Source: Paracoccaceae bacterium (GTDB lineage: Bacteria; Pseudomonadota; Alphaproteobacteria; Rhodobacterales; Rhodobacteraceae). From it: 13,505 nt of DNA. A program made the translations under genes and the position numbers. This document shows, in pieces, positions 1-7,371 of this stretch (positions within the stretch are counted from its first letter, which is position 1; each line of letters begins with the position of its first letter). The stretch lies in the NCBI GenBank assembly GCA_013214715.1, contig JABSSB010000159.1:1-13505 (forward strand), read 5' to 3'. The notes below the pieces were generated by a model. That model saw only the letters and a program-made list of their open reading frames with translations, had not been told where the DNA came from and searched no databases.

Positions 1-729
1 TCCCGACACCGGGCGGCTTTCACCAAAGGCTGGGTCCTTGGCCACACCATGTGCGATAAAGTTCACCGCATCATAGCTGCCCGAGGGCGCGGGCAGCTTT
101 CGGATCAGATCGACCGTGCGCTGCCGCACGACCTCATCCTCGGACCGCAGGATCACCTGATGCGGGCGGCCAAAGGTGAACCGCCCCTCGCCGGGCGCGG
201 CCTGTGCGGCGGCTGGAGGATGCCTGAGATAGTCTGAAATCTCGAACATCACATGCTCTGACCGGCCTGTGCGCGTGGCGGGGTCAAAGCGTCGTTCTTC
301 CACAGACCGGGCATACCATGCCTCAGAATAGCGAGGCATCAGCAGCAGGTTTTCCAGATGCACCAGCGTTTCGGGGAAGACCTCGGCCGGGGCGGCCAAG
401 GTTAGAGTCAGGTTTTGCCTTGTGATGGCGATGGTGGTGCGAACCCCTTTCAACTGAACGAAACGCGCGATCTGCTGCGGACTTCGGCTGGCAGTGCCGC
501 CTCTGACCACGCTTCTCAGCCCGGCGGCCAAAGCGTTGAAACGCTCCTTGTCAGCCGGGCCGACCCGCCAGACGAAACTCACAGCCGCACGGCCATCTTC
601 AAGCGGCCTGATCTCAGCCACCTGGGTTTCACCGGAATAGGCAATCAACTCCGCCCGCAAGGACCCTGGCAAAACGGTGAGAAGACAGGCGCAGAGGGCA
701 GCCCACAGATGGGGTCGGTATACACGCAT
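1..729 (-). CDS. M16 family protein, non-catalytic partner subunit (partial, runs off left edge)
   Basis: Reading the minus strand from an ATG at 727-729 gives an open frame of 243 codons to the window edge with no stop, so the C-terminal part is missing. The N-terminus (MRVYRPHLW..., then a hydrophobic stretch ending SLRA) looks like a signal peptide cleaved after about residue 26, so the protein is probably periplasmic. The next roughly 200 residues resemble the N-terminal fold of M16 peptidases, but the place where HxxEH should lie reads NALAAGLRSVVRGGT, with no zinc ligands. In two-gene M16 systems one subunit typically carries the metal site and the other does not, and this fits the second type. 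The start lies one base past the stop of the HxxEH-bearing gene (TGAGATG), and a GGAGG ribosome-binding site overlaps the end of that gene, which suggests translational coupling. The substrate is unknown. Confidence 0.85.
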   Translation of the reverse strand, partial: MRVYRPHLWAALCACLLTVLPGSLRAELIAYSGETQVAEIRPLEDGRAAVSFVWRVGPADKERFNALAAGLRSVVRGGTASRSPQQIARFVQLKGVRTTIAITRQNLTLTLAAPAEVFPETLVHLENLLLMPRYSEAWYARSVEERRFDPATRTGRSEHVMFEISDYLRHPPAAAQAAPGEGRFTFGRPHQVILRSEDEVVRQRTVDLIRKLPAPSGSYDAVNFIAHGVAKDPAFGESRPVSG

Positions 730-730
730 C

Positions 731-2020
731 TCAGCCCTCCGCCTCGGCCAACACAACGGCCGTCGCGGACGGGGCCATCGCGCTTTCGATGAAATAGATC
801 ACGTCTTCATCTGTTGTGTCGCGCAGGGTCCGGGCAAAGGTGGTCGGGGTGATCGGCGGGAAGCCATCCGCCGCCACGTTTTTCAGAAACCACAGAAATT
901 GCGACGGGACCCGCGCCTGGTCATGGGCCGAGACGATTTCAGACTCACGGGCCAGTTGAATATCGCGGGCCAGGATCGGGTCGTCCAAAAGCGTGTCCAG
1001 CGCCTCGTTCAGCACCTGATGCGCCTCATCGACCGAAAACCCCGGCATCAGATCAAAGACGATGAGCATCTCCAAATCGGCATTCGGAGCAAAATGCCAG
1101 TCGATATTCAGGTTCAGAATGCGCGGCTCTTCCTGGTAAAGCCGTTTGGACAGCCTGTCGTTCAGAATGCTGGTCGAGATAAAGAACATGCCTTGCATGT
1201 CGATAGAGGTGGGGTGGTCTTTGAAATCCACGAATTTCGCCAGCATCACCATGTCGCGGCTCAACCGGTCCGATGTCACCCGCTCCACCGCGCGCCTTTG
1301 CGGGTCCGGCTTATGCGCCAGCCACGGCTCATCCGGGCGGGTCGAAACCACAGTGTCGCCAAAGACACGCGCGACCTGATCCGCCGCGGCCTTGGGCGTG
1401 ATCTCTCCGGATATGATCAGCACGGTGTTGGCGGGCACGTAATGCGCGGCATGGAAGGCATAGGCCTTGTCCAGCGACAGGTTGGGCAGGTCGGCGATCA
1501 CGCTATTGGCGCGGCCCCGCGGGGTTTCATACAAAGACTGCAGCGCCATGCGCCGGACCCACCGAAAGGGCGATTGCCGTTCGCGCATCATGGTTTCGCG
1601 GGTCAGAATGTCGATTTCCGTCTCGGCATAGCCGTCGGGCAGAACCGGCCGGTCCAGCACCGCGCGGGACAGCTGCATCAGCGTGTCGATATCGGATGGC
1701 ATCCCGGAATTGGTGAACACGGTCGAAACCGGCGAGACCGAGGCGTTGATATCCCGCGCGCGCGGGGTCTTGAGGATCGTGGCATCGGCGGAAATGGCCG
1801 CCAGATGTTCCGTCAGATGCGCCGTGCCGGATGGGTCGGGATCGTCATGTGTGCCCGACATCACGATCAGCTGCACATCCACCCGGCCCGCCTCAGGCAC
1901 CGGCACGACATAGGCCGCATGCAGCCCGCCGCGATCACTGATTTCAATGACCTCCTGCGCCTGACCCGGCCCTGTCAGAAGGGTGAAGATACTCGCCAAG
2001 ACAGCCTGAGTTGCGCGCAT
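731..2020 (-). CDS. M16 family zinc metallopeptidase (HxxEH-bearing subunit)
   Basis: A 429-residue protein. I chose the ATG at 2018-2020 over an in-frame start 48 bases upstream because it has an AAAGGGG ribosome-binding site and begins directly with a signal peptide (MRATQAVLASIF..., probable cleavage after GQA near residue 21). The M16 zinc motif is present as HLTEH at about residues 68-72. A downstream glutamate in TRETMMRE, near residue 142, is the likely third ligand. The length matches single-domain-pair bacterial M16 subunits of about 430 residues. Residues around the motif (GTAHLTEHL rather than the common AHFLEHMMFKGT) are diverged, so this is not a standard mitochondrial-processing-peptidase-like copy. 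It precedes the non-catalytic M16 gene by one base, and the two products probably form a periplasmic heterodimer. The substrate cannot be told from the sequence. Confidence 0.88.
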   Translation of the reverse strand: MRATQAVLASIFTLLTGPGQAQEVIEISDRGGLHAAYVVPVPEAGRVDVQLIVMSGTHDDPDPSGTAHLTEHLAAISADATILKTPRARDINASVSPVSTVFTNSGMPSDIDTLMQLSRAVLDRPVLPDGYAETEIDILTRETMMRERQSPFRWVRRMALQSLYETPRGRANSVIADLPNLSLDKAYAFHAAHYVPANTVLIISGEITPKAAADQVARVFGDTVVSTRPDEPWLAHKPDPQRRAVERVTSDRLSRDMVMLAKFVDFKDHPTSIDMQGMFFISTSILNDRLSKRLYQEEPRILNLNIDWHFAPNADLEMLIVFDLMPGFSVDEAHQVLNEALDTLLDDPILARDIQLARESEIVSAHDQARVPSQFLWFLKNVAADGFPPITPTTFARTLRDTTDEDVIYFIESAMAPSATAVVLAEAEG

Positions 2021-2341
2021 GACGCCCCTTTCAATCCAGTTAAAGAAAAAACCCGCGCACTGCGCCATACGAAATACCGACGCCGTTTGAGCGTCCGGGG
2101 TTTCGTTTTGGTTTTCAAGAAGTTTGCGCCGGGATTGGGCGGTTTTTGCGCAGTGCCCGGTCTTGCCCGGCCCGGCTTGGCGTCAAAAAACCCCACCGCG
2201 CCGGGCTGACATATTCCGCGGGGTGGGCGCGGCCTTCGCTGCGCATCTTCACAGCAGCACGCCAAAGCGGACGTTCTTAAACCGAGCAGCGGATGGCGGG
2301 TTTGAGCCCAGACCTACCACTTCGTTGCAGGGCGGCGAATG
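2021..2341. other. Intergenic stretch between RNA ligase gene and M16 operon
   Basis: I find no credible gene in these 321 bases. They contain the leader of the M16 operon, a terminator-like structure at 2185-2227, and a repeat-like motif at 2261-2276 that recurs on the other side of the RNA ligase gene. Near 2042-2060 the minus strand has GCGC-AGT-GCGC followed by GG and six T, a very short hairpin that is weak as a terminator or attenuator. No convincing -35/-10 pair was found for the M16 genes. Confidence 0.5.
2185..2227 (-). terminator. Probable intrinsic terminator downstream of RNA ligase gene
   Basis: On the minus strand CCCA-CC-CCGCG (2227 down to 2217) can pair with CGCGG-TGGG (2200 down to 2192), leaving a two-base bulge, and is followed directly by a G and six T (complement of 2185-2190). 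The loop is about 16 bases. It lies about 115 bases past the ligase stop codon and before the M16 operon, so it would keep the two units separate. The bulge and long loop keep confidence moderate. Confidence 0.45.
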
Positions 2342-2971
2342 TCAGCTATTTGGCCGGAGGCCGTTCTTCACTATCTGGGCTTTCGTCCAATGAAGGTCGC
2401 TTTGGACATGCCCTTCACGGACATATTTCGCGATATGTGTGGCCATGTCGGCTTCAAGAAATGGTGACGCAGACCGGACAACAAACCCTTCTTGCGTCTC
2501 GAGATCCAGGAGGTCTAGAACCGACTTGATTGCAGCGTCATCGAAGCGACCTCGCTGAAGTACAGGAACAGGCTTCACGCCCAACTCCTCAAAGCGGCCT
2601 AGTGTTTCATCCCAACCCTGGACTTTGTTGTCTATGATCCAAGCAAAGCCGAGGAAGTAGGACGGTAAATCGTCATAAGCCACTGAATGCTTTGCAAACA
2701 AGTATTCCCCTACAATCCTCTCATTGACGGAAAGACCTGGCGAAACTCCAGCCGCATATGCCTTCATCCAATCGCGGGATGCATGGTATCCGCTGTCTGG
2801 GCTTCGGGCATGGCAACCGCCCGCGAAGATTGTCGTGTTCTCGCCGTCCATCTTTTCAGTGAACACGACTTCTTTGGCACCCCGCAGATGAGTAAGGTCT
2901 TGGATGATCTTGTCATCACTCCCAACACCCAGGGAAATAGGCAGGTGGAATGTACGTCCGTATTTCTTCAT
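2342..2971 (-). CDS. Rnl2-like RNA ligase family protein
   Basis: A 209-residue protein with the nucleotidyltransferase motifs of ATP-dependent RNA ligases in order. Motif I is EKMDGEN with the adenylated lysine at about K40. An arginine follows in HARS (about R56). Motif III is GEYLFAKHSVAY (about E89), motif IIIa is YFLGFAWI, motif IV is EGFVVR (about E161), and motif V is KYVR (about K182) followed by GHVQSDLHW. These match compact bacterial RNA ligases that consist mainly of the adenylyltransferase domain, so the protein looks complete. Family members seal RNA ends and sometimes sit beside a kinase/phosphatase ATPase; none is present here. The start has a modest AGG upstream. The gene is lower in GC than its neighbours (two 60-base lines counted by eye gave 53% and 45%, against 72% for one line in gpmI), which suggests acquisition by transfer. 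The RNA substrate and physiological role are unknown. Confidence 0.9.
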   Translation of the reverse strand: MKKYGRTFHLPISLGVGSDDKIIQDLTHLRGAKEVVFTEKMDGENTTIFAGGCHARSPDSGYHASRDWMKAYAAGVSPGLSVNERIVGEYLFAKHSVAYDDLPSYFLGFAWIIDNKVQGWDETLGRFEELGVKPVPVLQRGRFDDAAIKSVLDLLDLETQEGFVVRSASPFLEADMATHIAKYVREGHVQSDLHWTKAQIVKNGLRPNS

Positions 2972-3096
2972 GCAAACCTAATGGCAGAACCGCTTCGCAG
3001 AAGGAAGAGGTGTGCCGAAGCGGTCATTCAATCGGAAACGGTGTACGGCAGCTTTGTCCGCATAGCAGCCACAACTACGCTCAACAAACCAAAGCA

Positions 3097-3126
3097 GCTT
3101 TTGCGCAGTTCATGCTACGCAAAAGC
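3097..3126. repeat. Perfect 9-base inverted repeat with 12-base loop
   Basis: GCTTTTGCG at 3097-3105 is the exact reverse complement of CGCAAAAGC at 3118-3126. There is no T-run on either side, so it does not look like an intrinsic terminator. It lies about 125 bases upstream of the RNA ligase start and could be an operator, a transcript stem-loop or part of a mobile-element remnant. Confidence 0.6.
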
Positions 3127-3232
3127 GACCTCTCGAAAGCACTTGGCCCGATCCATTGCCCAAAGCAGACCCAAGGCCTGGCCGACTTTAAACATGCGAG
3201 CCCCAGTGCCGCCCCCAAAGGCTTAAACTGCG

Positions 3233-3255
3233 GCAGCCCCAGTCGATGGGGCTGC
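3233..3255 (-). terminator. Hairpin terminator candidate after the S41 protease gene
   Basis: GCAGCCCC (3233-3240) and GGGGCTGC (3248-3255) form a perfect 8-base stem with a 7-base loop, 20 bases past the stop of the S41 protease gene. On the minus strand the following bases are CGCAGTTTAAG, only a weak T-run. It is well placed to end the gpmI / EnvC-like / protease transcript. Confidence 0.55.
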
Positions 3256-3275
3256 GTCACCTTGAGACGACGGTC

Positions 3276-4610
3276 CTAGTCGCGCGGGCCCAGCGCTGTG
3301 AGACCCTTGAGGATGTCGATGGCATAGGCCAGCTGATAATCCTCCTCCCGCAGATCGGCAGCGGCCTGCGCTTTTTCGCGATCGGCTTCGATCTGGCGGA
3401 TTTCATCCTCGCTCAGGCTGTCATTGCCCAGCGACCCGCGCAGATCGGCCTCGGACCGGTTGTTATGCGGCGTGTCCTCTTCCTCTTCGCTCTCGGGCTG
3501 GCGCGGGGGCTGTTCGACGATGATGTCAGGCGAGACGCCCAGCGCCTGAATCGACCGGCCTGACGGCGTGTAATAGCGCGAGGTCGTCAGGCGCATCGCG
3601 CCATCGCCGCGCAGCGGCATCACCGTCTGGACCGAGCCTTTGCCAAAGCTCTTGGTGCCCACGACAATCGCCCGGCGGTGGTCCTGCAAGGCGCCCGCCA
3701 CAATCTCAGAAGCCGAGGCCGAGCCGCCATTGATCAGCACCACAATCGGCTTGCCGCCCGACAGATCGCCCCGCGTGGCGTTGAAACGCTCCCCTTCTTC
3801 GGGGTCGCGGCCTCGGGTCGAGACAATCTCTCCGCTTTCGAGGAAGGCATCCGCCACCCGCACCGCCTGCGTCAGCAGGCCGCCGGGGTTGTTGCGCAGA
3901 TCCAGAACGATGCCGTTGACATTGTCCATGCCGCCCGCCTCTTCGACCTGCTGTTGCAACCCGGCTTCAAGGTTCGGGGTGGTCTGGTCATTGAAGGTCG
4001 TGATCCGCAGCACCACCGTGTCACTGACAAGCCGCGAGCGCACCGCCGTCAGCTTGATCGTGTCGCGGATGATCGAGACATCAAAGGGTTCGGTCTCGCC
4101 TTCGCGCACGATGGTCACGATGATTTCCGAGCCGACCGGCCCGCGCATCAGCTCCACCGCCGCATCCAGCGTCAGGCCCAGAATGCTTTCGCCATCGACA
4201 TGGGTGATGAAATCGCCCGCTTCGATCCCGGCCTCTGACGCCGGGGTGCCATCGATGGGCGAGACGACTTTGACAAAGCCTTCTTCCTGCGTGACTTCGA
4301 TGCCCAGACCGCCGAACTCGCCCCGCGTCTGTACGCGCATATCGGCGGCGTCATCGGGCGAGAGATAGCTGGAATGCGGATCAAGCGAGGTCAGCATCCC
4401 GTCAATCGCGGCTTCGATCAGGTCCGAGGGGTCCACCTCTTCGACATATTGCGCGCGGATGCGTTCGAAAATATCGCCAAACAGGTCAAGCTGCTCATAC
4501 ACACCGGCCTTGCCGGCCTCTTCCTGCGCGACAAGCGGCCCGGCGATCTGTGTGGCAAACACCACCCCCGCGCCAATGCCGCAGGCAGCGGCCATCAAGA
4601 ACTTTTTCAT
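3276..4610 (-). CDS. ctpA: S41 family C-terminal processing peptidase (CtpA type)
   Basis: A 444-residue periplasmic serine protease that degrades or trims proteins from their C-termini. I chose the ATG at 4608-4610 because it opens with a signal peptide (MKKFLMAAACG..., cleavage near LVAQ) and has a TAGGTAG ribosome-binding site; a longer in-frame start 33 bases upstream would overlap the previous gene. An N-terminal helical region (YEQLDLFGDIFERIRAQYVE) is followed by a PDZ domain (about residues 95-180, GEFGGLGIEV) and the protease core. The Ser-Lys dyad is visible: Ser about 299 in GGSASASE and Lys about 324 in KSFGKGSVQ, 25 residues apart as in the family. An acidic, low-complexity stretch follows PDIIVEQPP near the C-terminus. 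It is the last gene of the operon, 5 bases after the EnvC-like stop. CtpA/Prc homologues often act on peptidoglycan hydrolases, which suits the neighbouring EnvC-like gene. Confidence 0.95.
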   Translation of the reverse strand: MKKFLMAAACGIGAGVVFATQIAGPLVAQEEAGKAGVYEQLDLFGDIFERIRAQYVEEVDPSDLIEAAIDGMLTSLDPHSSYLSPDDAADMRVQTRGEFGGLGIEVTQEEGFVKVVSPIDGTPASEAGIEAGDFITHVDGESILGLTLDAAVELMRGPVGSEIIVTIVREGETEPFDVSIIRDTIKLTAVRSRLVSDTVVLRITTFNDQTTPNLEAGLQQQVEEAGGMDNVNGIVLDLRNNPGGLLTQAVRVADAFLESGEIVSTRGRDPEEGERFNATRGDLSGGKPIVVLINGGSASASEIVAGALQDHRRAIVVGTKSFGKGSVQTVMPLRGDGAMRLTTSRYYTPSGRSIQALGVSPDIIVEQPPRQPESEEEEDTPHNNRSEADLRGSLGNDSLSEDEIRQIEADREKAQAAADLREEDYQLAYAIDILKGLTALGPRD

Positions 4611-4615
4611 TCTAC

Positions 4616-5743
4616 CTACCCATCCTCGCCGGTTGCGAACCATGTCTGTGGGTCGACCGGGCGACCGTTTTCTCTGATCTCTATATAGAGCGTTTCCGGG
4701 CGGTCACTTCCAGCCCCCTCACCACCTGTTGACAGAAATGCGGCGTTTTTGTCGTTTTCGCCCCCCATCATCCCAACCGGATTGCCCGCTGGCAACACTT
4801 GCCCGACCTCTCCGAACACGCGGCCAAGGCCCGACAGGATGATCATCTGATCGGGCGCAGGCTCAAGGATCACGACATTGCCCAGGTCCAGAAGCGGGCC
4901 AAGATAGCGCAGGGTCGCACTCACCGGGGCGGTCACCAGCGCCGCGGGGCGCGTGGCCAGAATGATGCCGGGCCGGGAGATCCCGGCGGCGTCGGCCTCG
5001 TTGAACTGGCGCAGCACCAGACCCGAAACCGGCAGGGGCCATTGCCCGGTCGACGGCATCTGCGGCGCCTCCCCCGGCAGTTCCGGCAGATCGGCCAGCA
5101 GGGCGGCGAAACTGTCCAGCGTGCGGGCCGAGGCCGCCATCTGCGCCATCCTCTCGGGATCATTGGCAAAGCGTTGCGGCAGGTCGACCCGGTCGGCCAC
5201 CGCCTGGCTCAGCGCAACGCGCGCCTGCTGCGCGGCCTCAAGCCCGGCTTGCAGCGCGGCTTCGGCCTCTTCCTGCACCAGACGCAGGCGGCGCAGCTCA
5301 GCGACCTCACCCCGCAGCACATCCGCGCGCGCTTTGAGCGTTGGGGTCACCTCGGCCAGCAGCATCGCCGCGCGCGCCGCGCCCACTGGGCCTTCGGGAT
5401 GCAGCAATTGCACCGGCGGGGCTGTGCCTTCGATCCGCAAGAGCATGCCCACAAGCTGAGAGAGCTCTGCCTCGCGACTGTCCAGCGCGGCGGTCAGATG
5501 CGCTTCGCGGATGGTGACGTCCCGCAGCCCGTCCCGAACGGCATCAAGCCCGTCTTCATGCGCGCGCACGGCTTCGGTCAGGGCGCGGACACGGTCACGG
5601 GACCGATCCGCGGCCTGCATTTGCTCGGTCGCGGCCTGCAAGGCGGCCAAGGCGTCTCGCGCGGCGTCCACACCGCTTTGCTGGGCCTGCGCCGGCATCA
5701 TCGCGCCGCATAGCGCAAGGCCCAGACAAAGCGCCCGGATCAC
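4616..5743 (-). CDS. EnvC-like murein hydrolase activator (coiled coil plus degenerate LytM domain)
   Basis: A 375-residue periplasmic protein. A signal peptide ends at MPAQA (about residue 20). Residues 25-100 and 135-190 are Ala/Glu/Arg/Gln-rich and predicted coiled coil, and residues 235-370 form a LytM/M23-like domain. The zinc ligands of active M23 peptidases are missing: the usual HxGxD position reads SRPGI, and the second site reads ILEPAPDQMIILSGL. This is the pattern of EnvC, which activates amidases rather than cutting peptidoglycan itself. Translation starts at a GTG that shares GTGA with the stop of gpmI. No good ribosome-binding site is visible, so translation is probably coupled to gpmI. 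The S41 protease gene follows after 5 bases. Family assignment is firm; the amidase partner is not in this window. Confidence 0.9.
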   Translation of the reverse strand: MIRALCLGLALCGAMMPAQAQQSGVDAARDALAALQAATEQMQAADRSRDRVRALTEAVRAHEDGLDAVRDGLRDVTIREAHLTAALDSREAELSQLVGMLLRIEGTAPPVQLLHPEGPVGAARAAMLLAEVTPTLKARADVLRGEVAELRRLRLVQEEAEAALQAGLEAAQQARVALSQAVADRVDLPQRFANDPERMAQMAASARTLDSFAALLADLPELPGEAPQMPSTGQWPLPVSGLVLRQFNEADAAGISRPGIILATRPAALVTAPVSATLRYLGPLLDLGNVVILEPAPDQMIILSGLGRVFGEVGQVLPAGNPVGMMGGENDKNAAFLSTGGEGAGSDRPETLYIEIRENGRPVDPQTWFATGEDG

Positions 5744-7260
5744 GAGGTGATCAGGCTTTGCCCGGTCATCTCGGGCGGTTGCGGCAGGCCCATCAGCGCC
5801 AGCACCGTGGGCGCCAGATCCGCGAGCCGTCCGTTACGCAGGCTGATGCCGTCCGGCCCACCGACAAGGATCACGGGGACAGGGTTTAGCGTATGCGCAG
5901 TATGCGGCCCGCCGGTCACCGGGTCGATCATCTGTTCGCAATTGCCGTGATCGGCGGTCACGATCATCGCCCCGCCCGCCTGTTCAAGCGCCGCCACGGC
6001 ACGGCCCAACCCGGCATCCACAGCCGCGCAGGCGGCTTTGGCCGCCTCAAGATCGCCGGTATGTCCGACCATGTCGGGATTGGCGTAATTCACCACGATC
6101 AGGTCATAGCCGTCCTCAATCGCAGCCACGAATTTGTCACTGACCTCTCCGGCGGACATTTCGGGTGCCAGATCATAGGTCGCCACTTTGGGAGAGGGCG
6201 GCATGAAGCGGTCTTCGCCCGGTTCCGGGGTTTCCTTGCCTCCGTTCAGGAAGAAGGTGACATGCGGGTATTTTTCGGTTTCGGCCAGACGGAATTGCCG
6301 CCGCCCATGCTGCGCCACCCAGGCGCCCAATGTGTTCACGATCTCACGCTTGGGAAAGACGGTGGTCATGAAACCGTTATGCGCCTCCGAATATTCGACC
6401 ATGCCCAAAAGCGCGCCCAAGCGTGGGCGGGCACCGATATCAAAGGCGTCAAAGCCCGGCTGACCGATGGCAGCCAGTATCTCGCGCGCCCGGTCGGCGC
6501 GGAAATTCAGACAGAACAGCCCGTCCCCTTCGGCCATGCCCGGATACGTGCCCAGCACGGTCGGGCGCAGGAATTCGTCGGTTTCCTCGCGGACATAGGA
6601 TGTCTCCAGCGCCGCGATTGCATCGGTTGCCTTGGGGCCCGCGCCATGCACCATCGCATCATAGGCCTGGCTGACCCTTTCCCATCGATTGTCACGATCC
6701 ATCGCGTAATACCGTCCCGAGATCGTGCCGATGCTGGCCCCATCCGGCAGCGCGTCGATCAGGCTGGCCAGATAGCCGCGCGCGGAGGAGGGTGCCACAT
6801 CGCGCCCATCGGTGATCGCGTGCACAACGACCTCCACCCCTGCAGCGGTGATCGCGCGGATTGCAGCCAGCATATGGGTCAGCTGGCCGTGTACACCGCC
6901 GTCGGACACCAAGCCCATCAGATGTGCCCGCGTGCCGGATTGGCGCAGCGTCGCGATAAAATCGATCAATGCAGGCCGCGTGGCAAAGCTGCCCTCTTCT
7001 ATGGCCAGATCAATCTGGCCCAGATCCATCGCCACGACACGCCCCGCGCCGATATTGGTGTGGCCCACTTCGGAATTGCCCATCTGCCCCGATGGCAGGC
7101 CCGCATCCGGGCCGTGGGTGATCAGCGTTGCATTCGGACAGGCCGCCATCAGCCCGTCAAAAACCGGAGTCTGCGCCAATGCCGGCGCATTGGCCGTGCG
7201 ATCCGGGGACAGACCCCAGCCATCAAGAATACACAAGACCACCGGTTTCGGCGTGGACAT
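5740..7260 (-). CDS. gpmI: 2,3-bisphosphoglycerate-independent phosphoglycerate mutase
   Basis: A 506-residue cytoplasmic, probably Mn-dependent enzyme that interconverts 3- and 2-phosphoglycerate in glycolysis and gluconeogenesis. Alkaline-phosphatase-superfamily motifs are clear: VLCILDGWG with Asp13, the nucleophile Ser63 in GQMGNSEVGHTNIGAGR, SDGGVHG with His124, TDGRDV near 150-155, NYANPDMVGHTG and TADHGN near the C-terminus. The length is normal for the family. The ATG at 7258-7260 is preferred over an in-frame start 87 bases upstream because MSTPKPVVLCILDGWG is the usual N-terminus, a GGGGAG site lies upstream, and the longer frame would start before the predicted promoter. It heads an operon with the EnvC-like and S41 protease genes, an arrangement known in alphaproteobacteria. 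Confidence 0.97.
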   Translation of the reverse strand: MSTPKPVVLCILDGWGLSPDRTANAPALAQTPVFDGLMAACPNATLITHGPDAGLPSGQMGNSEVGHTNIGAGRVVAMDLGQIDLAIEEGSFATRPALIDFIATLRQSGTRAHLMGLVSDGGVHGQLTHMLAAIRAITAAGVEVVVHAITDGRDVAPSSARGYLASLIDALPDGASIGTISGRYYAMDRDNRWERVSQAYDAMVHGAGPKATDAIAALETSYVREETDEFLRPTVLGTYPGMAEGDGLFCLNFRADRAREILAAIGQPGFDAFDIGARPRLGALLGMVEYSEAHNGFMTTVFPKREIVNTLGAWVAQHGRRQFRLAETEKYPHVTFFLNGGKETPEPGEDRFMPPSPKVATYDLAPEMSAGEVSDKFVAAIEDGYDLIVVNYANPDMVGHTGDLEAAKAACAAVDAGLGRAVAALEQAGGAMIVTADHGNCEQMIDPVTGGPHTAHTLNPVPVILVGGPDGISLRNGRLADLAPTVLALMGLPQPPEMTGQSLITS

Positions 7261-7292
7261 CGGCTGGCTCTCCCCTGCGTTGACGTGACGGT

Positions 7293-7321
7293 GTTCTAGC
7301 CTGCCACTGTCAGGGGGTGAA
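7293..7321 (-). promoter_or_regulatory. Candidate promoter of the gpmI operon
   Basis: On the minus strand TTCACC (complement of 7316-7321) and TAGAAC (complement of 7293-7298) are separated by exactly 17 bases, each matching 4 of 6 bases of the sigma-70 consensus. The start of transcription would fall near 7286, about 25 bases before the gpmI ATG and ahead of the GGGGAG ribosome-binding site. Weak matches of this kind occur by chance in GC-rich DNA. Confidence 0.35.
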
Positions 7322-7339
7322 CCGGTTTTGCACCCTCCC

Positions 7340-7356
7340 GCGCGCATTCTGCGCGC
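7340..7356 (-). terminator. Stem-loop after the M14-family gene
   Basis: GCGCGCA (7340-7346) and TGCGCGC (7350-7356) form a perfect 7-base stem with a 3-base loop, 15 bases past the stop of the M14-family gene. No T-run follows on the minus strand, so it may be a 3'-end-stabilising stem rather than an intrinsic terminator. It separates that gene from the gpmI operon. Confidence 0.4.
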
Positions 7357-7371
7357 AGTGCGGCAAAGCGG

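Larger units (their letters stand above)
2972..3275. other. Intergenic stretch upstream of RNA ligase gene
   Basis: No credible gene in these 304 bases. They hold the ligase leader and, presumably, its promoter, which I could not place. They also hold two repeat-like motifs (3015-3030 and 3158-3172), a perfect 9-base inverted repeat (3097-3126) and the terminator hairpin of the S41 protease operon (3233-3255). Confidence 0.5.

Noticed and set aside
677..2209. A 510-codon open frame on the plus strand opposite the M16 peptidase gene
   Set aside because: Antisense shadow: low-complexity Arg/His/Gly composition, no motif, and the opposite strand encodes a clear HxxEH protein with a signal peptide.
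5893..7299. A 468-codon open frame on the plus strand opposite gpmI
   Set aside because: The minus strand encodes a complete phosphoglycerate mutase with all motifs, so the plus frame is a compositional artefact.
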